33,461 bases of DNA from the NCBI GenBank assembly GCA_004565275.1, contig SDOX01000113.1:971-34431 (forward strand), in the 5' to 3' direction. This DNA is from Nannochloropsis salina CCMP1776 (taxonomy: Eukaryota; Sar; Eustigmatophyceae; Eustigmatales; Monodopsidaceae). Numbering within the stretch: the first letter of the stretch is position 1; each line of letters opens with the position of its first letter. Below, one piece after another: positions 21,944 through 32,188 of the stretch. The position numbers and the translations under genes are program-made. The notes beneath the pieces were generated by a model. That model was given only the letters and a program-made list of their open reading frames with translations. It was not told the origin of the DNA and searched no databases.

Positions 21944-22441
21944 GTATGCGACGTAGCACAAGCCAACCTGACCAGCGGTCTCTGGAAAGAAATCCTGACA
22001 GGTGTGACCTATATCCTAATAAAAGTATTACTGGCCTTATCTTTTGTGGCTCTAGCGGGCTTGAACTCTATCATCGGGTCGTACACTGTAGATCTGACAT
22101 CCTGCAGCTACGGTCTCGAGGGCACAAGTGGGGTCAATTTAATTGGTCCCATGGCCTTGGTTTCCCTCTATCTGCCGTCTATTTTTAGAAATCCTCAGCC
22201 ATATATTAGGAAATAGATTACTGGCAGCCCTATAAGCTCGACGATTAGGAAGAAGATTGGGAATGAGGAAGGAGGGCGAAGTGAGGAAAGCCAGGCAGAT
22301 CGAGCGTTTTTGATGACCTTATTTCAAGCGTTTTTGGGAACGATGGCGCTCTCACCCCTTATAGCTCTGGTACTATATTCCCAGCTTTCTACCTTGGTCC
22401 GCCACTGGCAGGATATGCCCTTCCTGGACGGGTTCTTTTAA
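21944..22441 (+). pseudogene. Diverged SulP transporter relic (N-terminal membrane region)
   Basis: The frame starting at 21944, after a stop, encodes a block (21983-22186) that aligns without gaps over 68 residues to the intact SulP gene (23961-24164); I count 27 identities, the longest run being LVSLYLPS. It covers the first membrane helices through GTS...GP. A TAG follows at 22214-22216, then the same frame stays open to a TAA at 22439-22441 and contains a further membrane-like stretch (LMTLFQAFLGTMAL). There is no STAS domain, no clear start codon and no transport core, and the SulP-typical IPESLSY motif is replaced by VLLALSF. It is most simply an old tandem duplicate that decayed; a short expressed protein with unseen splicing is less likely. 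Confidence 0.65.
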
Positions 22442-23423
22442 GGGTCTTCAGTGGATTGTGCACTATAGGTTATGCTTAGTCCTGAAAAAACATTTTCTGC
22501 ATTTATGTGACAGGCCTAGCATTTAATTATAAGCCTTCGAGAAGAAACCTTTCGGCGCAAAAGTGAAGGGAATGCCGTGCATCACTCGGGAAATGTGGGA
22601 GCAAATACACAAAGGAGAAAGGCTTCAATTTCCTTGAGCACAAGCAAGGGGAGCATAGAAAACCACTTTGCACAACAGGCATCGACATAGGTGCGAGAAG
22701 CACAGGTGCGAGAGGCATCGAAAGCAATTGGAGCTACCTTTGAAAGAATGCTGTCGTAATCTCGTTTTTGACCCCTGGGTATATATTACAAATTCCGATG
22801 CGTGCAGCCCCTCTCCGGGACCTCCTTTCTTCTTCCTTTCCCTCTTTGGGATCTGTATTTTCAGTCCCCCGAGTGATACAAAGTAACTTAAATCTGTACC
22901 TTAAGAATCATCGTTCCTGCCTGGAAAGCTTCGTACTGTCATACAGTTGCGTTATGACAAATAACAACGAAAGAAATGGCCACAATACGCTTTCCAGGGA
23001 CCATGGAAAAGTTCAACAAAAGTTTGAAATTATTCCCGGCAACGGTTGGAACATTCACAGTCCTAGTGGATTTCAAAAAAAAATATTTGACGACGAACAA
23101 CGCCTTGAAAAGGTCCTGGTATACTCTGCAAACGTGTCATCTTACTGCTTTTTCACAAGCCGCACGAATTGGAGGGAAGCGCGGAGACTGAAGGCGGTGT
23201 ATGCACGGGATATTCCTTTTGAAATCATCTGACTTAGATCCGTCGTGCTAGAGATATACACGCGTATACCTACAATCGTCCCCACATTATACCATATAAC
23301 GGTCAGATTATTTGACGTATTTTCACAGACAACGTGGTAGACTGACGTTCTTGCCTTTCCCTGCTCCTCACAACAAAAAGGGCAACGGAAGAATCATCGC
23401 TTCCATCCCCTAACCCGTGTGCC
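22442..23423. other. Intergenic region upstream of SulP
   Basis: About 980 bases, AT-richer than the flanking exons. Small frames occur (for example an ATG frame at 22976-23191, 71 codons) but none has a recognisable domain. The region just before 23424 presumably holds the SulP promoter. No second relic block was recognised here. Confidence 0.5.
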
Positions 23424-26400
23424 ATGGCCTCAACACGAGGCGATGGCTTTGACCCTAAGGAGAATAACTCCTCGCAAATGCCGCCCTTGCGCGGCTTTCG
23501 TTCCACTTCTTCCCTTGCCGACTCCCCTCAGCCTCATCTGGAACCAAAAAGTACTTCGACAAACTTCTCGGGAAGACGTGCGACGCCGTCATCTCCGCGT
23601 CCACCGGAACGTCCCCTGGGACGTCCTGCGTCTCTTTCGTCGTCAGTGGACGATCTAGATCACATCGATTTGCAAATCCTCACCTCTACGCTTTCCCCGA
23701 CGGCCAATGCCCTGCCCCGAAACCCGTCGCATCGCTTGAAGCGCATCGATAGTGCGGCTTTGGCCACGCCCTACGGTCCCGAGCTACCTATGAACCTTGC
23801 AAGAGCCCCTTACTCCGACAGAATGAAATACAACTACACTTTCATCCCTTCCATAGGGCAGACTTGGCGTAAACTCGCCCAAGAACTCAAATCGCGGTTG
23901 CACATTCCGTACCTCCCCTGGTGGGGTTTGAGGGGCCGGGACTACTTCGTTCATGAAGTGTGGCACGACGCCATGGCCGGCTTGACCTGCGCCTTGCTTG
24001 CAATTCCTGAGTCCCTCTCCTACATGATCTTGGCCTCCCTCGCCCCCGTGGTGGGTCTTCACACTGCGGCCATTCCCCCATTTGCCTACGCTTTATTGGG
24101 TACGAGCCCGCACACCTCCGTGGGGCCCATTTCCCTGGTATCGCTCTACCTCCCGTCTGTCTTCGTTGCCCTGGGCTTGAAAATCGACGATTACTCGGCA
24201 GCGGCGCACAAAGCGCGGCAGGAAGCGGGCTCGGTGGTGGCGATTTATGTGTGTTGTCTGTTTGGGGTCATGTCTCTCTTGCGGCTGGGGGGGCTGATCC
24301 GCTTCCTCTCTCACACGGTCATGACGGGTTTCATCTGTGCTTCCGGTGTGTATGTCTCCATCAAAGGTGAGGACGGGCAGGGGGAGAGAGTGGAACAGAG
24401 GATAGGAAGAGGCGACGAGGGGAAGGAGCAGTAAACGGCAGAAAATCCTAGCCGTTCTTCGAGAACATTAGGCCCACCCAATCTAGTTGACCTGTGTTCA
24501 TTTATCTCTTTCGCCCTTCTTGTAGAGCTTCGGCATATCCTGCACGTGCCCCCGCCCAAGGAGGCCTTCCAATACAACTACCAGGTCCTGGTCTGGATCG
24601 TCCGAAGCTTCCCCCGGGCAGACCCACGGACCTTGGCCTTGGGCGGGGCGTCACTTTTAAGCCTATTGACGATCAAATTCCTCAAACGCCGATTTCCTGC
24701 CACGCCCGAACGCCTGCGTTCCCGGGCGTTTTACTGCTGGTATTACTTGTCCTCCTTCTCGACCCCTATCGTCATCTTCATCGGGACCTTGATCTCCAAA
24801 TCCTTGGCCGTGCACGGGCACGCCGTTCCAGTCTTGGGAAGTTTTCCATCAGGTCTTGCCATTCCCTCTTTCCCCCCCGTGGCCCGTTTCCCCCCCAGTG
24901 ACTTGATCAAGCAGGCCTTGCCCATCGCTCTCCTGGCCTACGTGGAAGCCGTCTCCATCGCCAAGAGATATTCCGCCCTGTTTGGCTACAAATTGGACTT
25001 GAACCAGGACATGGCAAGTTACTCCCTGGCCAACCTATTGTCGGCTTTGTGGGGAGGCGTGACGCCCTCTGGGTCCTTTGCCCGAACGGCCTTGCAGGCC
25101 GAAGTGGGTTCCCGGTCCAGTTGGGCCAATATTTTCACGGGAACCTTCGTGATTGTTTGCTTGTACCAAACGCACATATTGCACGACGTACCGTATTGCG
25201 TGTTGGGTGCGCTGGTCGTCTCCGCCATGGTGAATTTGATCAATTTCCGAGAATTTTACCATGCCCTGCGGATCGCACGCATGTCGGGCTTGGTCATGGT
25301 CTTCACATTCCTCGTGACACTGTTGTGGAGCGTCGAGCATGGCTTGTTCTACGGCATTGTCGCTTCGCTGGCTTTGCTCCTGAGTCAGCTGTCGGACGTG
25401 GTGAGAAGAGGCAGACTGGAATGGAAAGAGGGTCGATGGCCGGACGGAAAGAAGGGGTAGAGGGTTCGGGTTTAGTGGGTGTCTTTCCCATTCATATGCC
25501 CTCTCTCACTTCTTTAGTGGTAGTGTTTCTCGTTCATATGCCACCCTCGCTTATCTGTCGCCCCTTGTCTCCGGGTATCATCAGGACACGGTCATCCTGG
25601 GCGAAGAACCCCCTCGGGTGGACGCCAGCGGGAAGCGCGTCGCCGCCCACTACCCGCACTTGGTCTCCCTCCGCGACAACCCCCGGGCCCTGCCCTGCAA
25701 TGGGGGCCATGGCATTATCGTCCTCCGCCCCGTAGCCAGCCTTTTTTTTGGGAACGCGGAGCTTTTGGTGTCGATGATGGAGAAGCTTCTGGAAAACGAA
25801 AAGGGCGATGCCCGGAGCCGCGTCGCGGGGACGCCGCTCGCCACGGCCGAAGCGCTGGAGCAGGAATCTCCGAGTCAAGGACCCTCCCAAGAAGAAGATA
25901 CGTGCATCCCCAAACCCCAGCACCAGGCCCAAGACGAACTCGAAGCTCAAACCAAAAGCAATGGCACCACGGGCGGTGCGCCGCCGGCCTTGGTCCCAGG
26001 TACGTCGTGAGAGCAAGTGAGGGAGGGTACCATTCCCATCAGAAGACAATTTTCTTTCCTATCGTCCTGTTCCAGAGCTACATCGTTGTTTGCGCGTTCT
26101 TCCTCTGCGCACGTCGCACTTGCCACCTGTACGATGGCATGTCTCTTTCACTGCAGCACCACCGTAGCTTCATTCCTGATAACGAATACCTTTCCTTTCT
26201 CCCCTCTTCCCCCCCCCCCCCCGGCATATACCATCTTCTTCATATTCTCTCTCGTTCAGGAAAACTCCGTTTCCTCCTTCTCGACGTAAGCGGCATCCGC
26301 CTGCTGGACCTGCCTGCCCTGGCTGCTTTGGGGGAGATCGTGGACGTGTCCGCCGCCGCGGGCGTCGCCGTCATTCTCTCCAATGGTACCCGGAACATGA

Positions 26401-26663
26401 AGCGCTCCCTGAAAGCTTGCGGTCTCTGGGAGCAGGTTGGTGGTCCGTTGGTCATGCACAGCACCGAAGAGGTCTTTGCCCTCCTCTGTGAGGCGCCCAT
26501 GCTGGTGCCCAAATATTCGCAGGAAGCTTCCTCCTTCCAGCTCTCAGAGAACCGGGGTGTGGAAGAGGAAGGCGCGGAAATGACCGGCTTGGAGGGGCTG
26601 GGGAAGGTCACGGTGGAGGGAAGGGAAAGGAAGGGGAAAGGAAGGGGGGGGAGTTCCAAATAG
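23424..26663 (+). CDS. SulP family sulfate-type anion transporter with STAS domain
   Basis: Four exons, 23424-24366, 24526-25400, 25585-25999 and 26260-26663, close in phase to 878 residues. The ATG at 23424 gives MASTRGDGFDPKEN and a long Ser/Pro-rich cytosolic N-terminus. The transporter domain follows: GLTCALLAIPESLSYMILAS, then GLHTAAIPPFAYALLGTSPH and SVGPISLVSLYLPS, which together are the SulP signature region, then further helices (PIALLAYVEAVSIAKRYSAL, GVTPSGSFARTALQAEVGSR). The C-terminal STAS domain spans exons 3 and 4 (HGIIVLRPVASLFFGNAELL; LRFLLLDVSGIRLLDLPALA), with an acidic low-complexity insert of about 70 residues between them. SulP proteins move sulfate, bicarbonate or related anions across membranes, and the STAS domain regulates them. 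Substrate and membrane cannot be told from sequence. A possible polyadenylation signal AATAAA lies at 26772. Confidence 0.9.
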
Positions 26664-27569
26664 GGAAAGGGAGGGGGGGGGGGTTTATAGATAGGGAAAG
26701 GGGGGGAAGGACAGGATTTGGGGAAAGCGCAAGCGTGAGCGCACGGCAGTGTATAAAATGTATCCAGGAAAAATAAAAGAAACGGGGGAAAAATTAGGGA
26801 AGACTTTTCTTTCAAACCGGAGCAATTCGAAGGCGTTTATCATCATGTACACACGTCACCATGAATGGGACGGAGCTCGCCAGTAGTCTCATAAACAAGC
26901 CCCGACAGGCGGAGGGATGGAGCCTCCACATACGAAATTTGGGCCCCAAGGCAAAACCTGAGGACTTGACGCCTCGCTGTCATGAGCAAAACACATCTTA
27001 TTTTGGTGCAAATCCTGCCGACAGCCCGCCCAAGGTAAAAAGAACGTCATCCGTTGTCTCCACGCCTCGGTAGAAACAAGATACTGTACACTGCTACTCA
27101 ACCACCACCCTTGCTCCTGCGTGCCGCACCTATCCCCCCCCCTCCCTGTTCCCGCGAGGACGCAAAGGCCGCCTCCCCTACCTATCGCCCGGTCCATTCT
27201 GTCTCTTTTCCTCCTTCTTCGCGCCCTCTTTGCCTGCCTGATATTCCTCTTCCGCTTCCCTCTCACGTGCGGGCCATCCCCTCTCTCTGTCCCTCCTACC
27301 TTTTCTCTTTTTTCTTCCCGCCAATGCCTCCCTCCTCTATCGCCTGCATCCGTGCCGTCCATACGCTTACATGCCCTCCCCTCTAGCCACCTTCAAAACC
27401 ACACACAGCCTCCCCTTCCCCTGCCTCGTCCCACACGATAGAAAACGCAACATGCTTTGTCCACGTCCCCTCCCTCCCTCCCTCCCTCCCTCCCTCCCTG
27501 CCTCCCTCCTTTTTTCCCCATCTGTCCCCATACTCCGGCGGGAAGCGTTCTCCGGGTACCTTTTTCTGT
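26664..27569. other. Intergenic region between convergent SulP and START genes
   Basis: About 900 bases. It begins with poly-G-rich sequence (26645-26710) and has AATAAA at 26772-26777. After 27100 it is strongly C/T-rich on the plus strand, with a (CCCT)n tract at 27470-27509. A minus-strand frame of 157 codons in 27362-26889 is Arg/Gly-rich and complementary to this C/T-rich stretch; it is not supported as a gene. Confidence 0.5.
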
Positions 27570-30089
27570 TCACGGCCACAATCGCCAGCGGCGCCGTGGC
27601 GCCCCTGCCACTGCCTCCAAGGTCTGAAGAAAGTGCATTCCGGTAGTCCCGACGCTCTTGCTGAATACCCAGTGCGGAATGTTGCCCTTTAAGTCTGTGT
27701 CCCAGTGGGAATTGAGGGTGTGTGTGGTTTTGGGAGCAATCTCAGCATTCCGTCATTAAGGGCTTGGTTCGACGTACCCTCTTCCTAAACCACATTTTTG
27801 CCCCACCCTTTTCCATCTTCATCTCCCCCTGCCTCCCTCCCTCCCTCCCTCCCTCCCTCCCTCTCTTCTTCTTCCCCTCCTACCCGTCCTCATAATGATT
27901 AAGGCATGCGCTGCATTTTCAATCTCCCCCGAAGCGGCATAATAGCCGACCAGATCCTGAGAAGCCCGCACGTATCCTGGCTCCTCCCTAAGAACGTCAG
28001 GCGGGAGATCCCCCGCCGTGCTCCAAGGGAGAGAGATGCTGGCGGTGACAAAGGCCCTGCTGGGCCGAGGTTGCCCGCCTCCATCCTTGCGTGATGCTGT
28101 ATGGGCCGGTCTCCTCCCTTTTCCCTCCGTGGCTCCCGCGCCCTTTCTTGTGGGGACAACGGCGGACGGTGCCGCGCTTAAGGTTTCTTCAAAAGACGCG
28201 ACCAGGAAATCCCTCTTTCCGTAGACAAGAAGACGCTTGGTGGACCGACGTCCGATCTATGGAGAAGAAGGAAGGACGGATGGTAGCGGATAAGGCCTTC
28301 TTTAAACCAATTTTTAAATTTTGAATTGATGCATCCTCACTGTCTGTCGCCCAGGATGATGGACATCAATCTCAGCAGAGAGGAGATCACACCGCACATT
28401 GTACCAGGGTGGCGATAATTCGAGACAAACCGAGAATCGAAAACCATTGAGAAAGGGAAACAGGGAGGGAGGGAGGGAGGGGGGAGGGAGGGAGAGAGGG
28501 AGGGAGGGAGGAGGTCCGCGCACCTCCGTTTGGGGACCATAGACCTTGAGCTGGGTATAAGATTCGAAGAAAGGATCCAGCAACGGCATGGTGGTGAGGG
28601 TGCTGGGGGGGGGAGGAGGGAGAGGAGGGAGGGAGGAAGGCAAGGAAGGAGGGAGGGAGCGTCGGAGGGCCTGACGGACATCCAAAACATCGTGCGCCGC
28701 CCTCGCCAATCCCCTTCCCTCCTCCCTTCCCTCCCTCCCTCCTTCCCTCTCTCCCTCCCTCGCGTTCACGCACTTTCGAACCCGCATCGCCTCCCACAGC
28801 GCTTGCGGAGTCGTGTTAAGGTAGAGCCCTTCCGCAATCATCAAGGGAATGCCCTGCCCCGGCTTTAGGGGGTCGGGCCAACGGATCGAGACGCAAAGGC
28901 GGCTATCTCGGCTGAGGAAGGGAGAGAGCAGGGGAATGAAACGGATGTACGATTCCGAGTCAGTCTCCGATCGCAGAGGACGTAAGGGAAAGAAAGGGTG
29001 AGACAAGGAGGGAAAGAGGGAGGGCTATCTACGGTAAAGAGGGAGGGCTATCTAAAGTAAAGGGGAAAAGGGAGGGCTATCTACGGTAAAGGGGAAGAGG
29101 GAGGGCTATCTACGGTAAAGGGGAAGAACAGGGCGATGCCACCTGCGCGCGAGCACTGCCCATCCTCGCGGCTTGGCTTGATCCTCTCGCTCCTGAAGAA
29201 AGCTCTCAAATTCCCCGCGAATCTGACGGACCGAGGAAAATATGATGGGGAGGGAAGAGGGGATGGAACGGGAAGAGAGCAGGACGCCGATTGGAAACGG
29301 TTGAGAACAAGGGGCGGGGAAGAAAAACGCAGGCTGGATGCCGAATGCTTACAAGATAAAACATCAAGTGGTGCTGTCGAGATATCCCAATTTCCTCCCC
29401 TTTCATTTCTGCCTCCCTTCCTCTGTCCCTCCCTCCCTCCCTCCCTCCCTCACTCTCTCCTGGTCGCCCTTCCTCCCCCTCCACGCACCTACCGCACGGT
29501 ACCGCTGCCACAACGCCTGGGCTTCGGTGTGTTCTTTCATCCAGTGCCTCACCGATGATATAAATCCTCCTCCCTCCCGTCTTTCATTTCTGTCTCCCCT
29601 GCCATCACACCGAACCTCCTCCACTTCCATCACCGGCCCTCCCTCCCAAAAGGACTGGTTGTAATTTGCCACCTGCATCAGTATGACAGCCTCCACGAAC
29701 ATCACCACCACGGCCAGAGCAAGCAGTCCTCGCAATCTCGGCCAGCTTTCAACCTTTTCTGGAGCCACAACCTCCTCTCCATCGCCTATTCCTCCTCGAT
29801 CCCTACCTCCTCGCCTTCCTCCCCTCACATGGCCTCTATCCAACCGGGCACGTTGCCGCACTCCCCCCCCCCCCGGGCGCCCTGTCGCTCTCTCTTGGCC
29901 AAAATCCGCTCTCTGCACCTCATCTTCTCGCCGCTCTTCCCTGTGCCTCTCCCTTACATTTGCCGGAGGCCCAAAAGGGGGAGGGGTGAGGAGGGTAGTG
30001 ACAATGTTGGCTCCCTCCTCCTCGTTCTGCATGCCCGATGGAAGAAAAGCTAGATTTTGCAATGGAGACGATGGAACGTGTGGTGGCAT
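27570..30089 (-). CDS. START-domain lipid-binding protein with one predicted membrane segment
   Basis: Exons on the minus strand: 30089-29493, 29222-29143, 28911-28774, 28602-28524, 28370-28341, 28256-27884 and 27694-27570; phases close to 473 residues. The ATG at 30089 (MPPHVPSSPL) is the first in frame downstream of an AG at 30111, where the 5' leader may be spliced. Residues 40-115 are Arg/Glu/Gly-rich. Residues 121-142 form a membrane segment (LLALAVVVMFVEAVILMQV). The C-terminal half fits a START domain: GIPLMIAEGLYLNTTPQALW, PLLDPFFESYTQLKVYG, YGKRDFLVASFEE, EEPGYVRASQDLVGYY and TDLKGNIPHW, matching the family's RDF, GYVRA and D-x-KGxIP positions. START domains bind lipids or sterols; this one is probably tethered to a membrane. 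The 30-base exon is uncertain: continuous reading from 28602 to 28341 is also open but inserts a Pro/Ser/Leu repeat. Confidence 0.75.
29018..29127 (+). repeat. Four-copy minisatellite in a START-gene intron
   Basis: The unit GGGAGGGCTATCTACGGTAA (plus a few bases) begins at 29018, 29041, 29070 and 29099, giving periods of 23, 29 and 29 bases. The second copy has AAAG for ACGG. It ends 15 bases from the exon boundary at 29143, on the donor side. Confidence 0.9.
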
Positions 30090-32188
30090 GTCTTTATCCC
30101 CGGAGATCTCCTTGGAAGAAGAGAAGAGAAAGGCAGGGAGGGAGGGAATGAGGGAGGAAGGAGGGAGGAGGTTTGACGGTACGTAAGTCGGCTCATCACA
30201 TTTTCGGGCGCCCAAAACTCAATTTCGATACGAGCAGTTTAAAAGGCGACCCAATAATACGTTCGACCAAAGAATGTCGAAAAATACCACGGGTTGCGCA
30301 AGTAGTACATGCTAAGGTACGTCCAAGAGGGCGTGGATGACAGCAGGTCTTCGAGCCCTCCCAAAGTATCCACAGTCCTTCCTTTGAGGGCGTTGCCGTT
30401 GACTGCCCTAATTTGCGATATTTGTTTTCTTTATCACGTCCTGGAACATTTGTTGAAGCAGTCTATAGAATGGCGCTTACCTCCAGAAATATCATTCTCA
30501 AGTCTGTAAGCACGATACTTTTGTACCCTTGACGTGCAAGATGACCCTGCGGACAGGATTCCCGCGGGCACGTAAGTTGAATGACAGTGACTTAAAGAAG
30601 AAACATACGGCACTTCAAAAAAAAGCACAAGCACCCTTTCCAGATAACATACGAGGAAACTGATCTTTCTTATATATGCGAGACATACGCGAGGGAAAAT
30701 GATGGGCCCGGCATCGTCCTCCGCAGGAACAATGCATCTACAATAGATCTGCTGCTATAGGCAGCGAGAATGTAAGATTACGTAAGACAGGCCTCTCTAT
30801 TGCAACAAAGGCTTGCATTGTATCAGAAGGATAGCAAGGTTTTTATATTCCACGAGGTGAAAATTTAGAACTAGATCTTTCTACCCTGCAGCCATAAATC
30901 CCTCTTGAACTCCGATCTCCTTCGATGTATTTTGTTTTCACGAGTGTTGAGACAGAGACAATGAAACAGTATGTAGGAGATTTTCGCGTCAGAAGCCCCG
31001 AACATATATGCGCAGCACTGGGTGTCCTTGTACTATCGAAACGGAGCCGTGAGGAACGAAAAGAATCAACAACACTCAACTTCAAGAACGTCTTACTTCA
31101 ATTATTATAGAGGACTTAGGACACGGACTTCTTACGCAAAGTTTAGAACGCGGTCAAAAAAGTTAGTAGGGGTTTGGATTTGCAGTGGTCACACTCTATC
31201 CGCATCTACGCGCTTACAGGGCCTTGTCTGATCGGCTTGCCCTCATTTCCCCCCCGTCCAATCTTCTGGGATAATTGTCTCGAATACCTAGGACGGAACA
31301 AAAAGAACTAATGACGAGTCTGCACCATAGTATTTCGAATGCCTATGCTGCGCCGGTCATGGAGGAGGTAGACATCCTTCTCTTCGACATCGGCCTTGTT
31401 ATACATGTAGCACAAGACAGCTGGCTCCCTTTCTTTTTCAAAGGCAAGATGCAATGCGCCATATATCTCTAATCAAATTACAAAAGCTCCATCCGAATTT
31501 TAAGGGCGCATGAAATAGAGGGCGCAGGAAACGGCACTCGGAAACAAACCTTTCGGTTTGCCGATACTCCTTACAATTTCATTTTCACCCCAGTTTGCAG
31601 CATGGCAAATGGTTCGATGAGCTTGACTTGACGTCTTACAAAAATCTTATGACGCAGTTTCCTGTACAATGTTGATGTGTCCAGACAAAGGCTGTGTGGA
31701 GAGAACATGGAGTTTGCATACATGGCGGAGGGGGGGGGAGGTTGGGAGCAAAGCTCAGATAGGCCTCGTTACTCTCCGCCCCAAGAACCATGGGTATCGA
31801 TTCATCAAGGCATAATATCCATCGTTACATGTCAAAGTAGCCACCTATTTCTTTTCTTGAAAGAGTATTTAAGCTGCAGCATGGAAGAAAACAAACCTCC
31901 TTGTAACGGAATGTACCAGGGCGAGCAATCGCTTTAACGCAAGAATTTGATAAGCGCCAAATCGGGCGGATGGACATTAAAATACGACGCTAAAACCTGC
32001 AATGCCTGTAGAGAATGGCAAAAACATACATGCTATTTGGGGAAATGTCTGTGTCATAGATGATTGTAATGCCCTTTGACCGATTAAATTTTTGAGCATC
32101 TCCACTTGCCTTCTTGAAGTCGCCGTTAACAAATAATCGCCTTCTATCATTTCCTGCAACAACCCACTCCCTCCCGTACCAGCCCTAT
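30090..32188. other. 2.1 kb AT-richer intergenic region
   Basis: Lies between the divergent START and RABGGTB genes. The first 120 bases include a minus-strand leader with a pyrimidine tract and an AG at 30111. From about 30190 to 32100 the sequence is much less GC-rich and lacks GGGA tracts. Frames here stay below about 112 codons, mostly without ATG and without recognisable domains. I see no RNA gene or mobile element in it. Confidence 0.5.

Noticed and set aside
22768-23232. Plus-strand frame of 154 codons upstream of SulP
   Set aside because: It starts at TTG, not ATG, lies in an AT-richer gap, and matches neither SulP nor any family I recognise.
26889-27362. Minus-strand frame of 157 codons, Arg/Gly-rich
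   Set aside because: It is the complement of a C/T-rich stretch between two convergent genes and has no domain or splice context.
30090-30215. START protein starting at 30215
   Set aside because: The codon there is TTG with a stop two codons upstream; the stretch looks like a spliced leader, so the ATG at 30089 was used.
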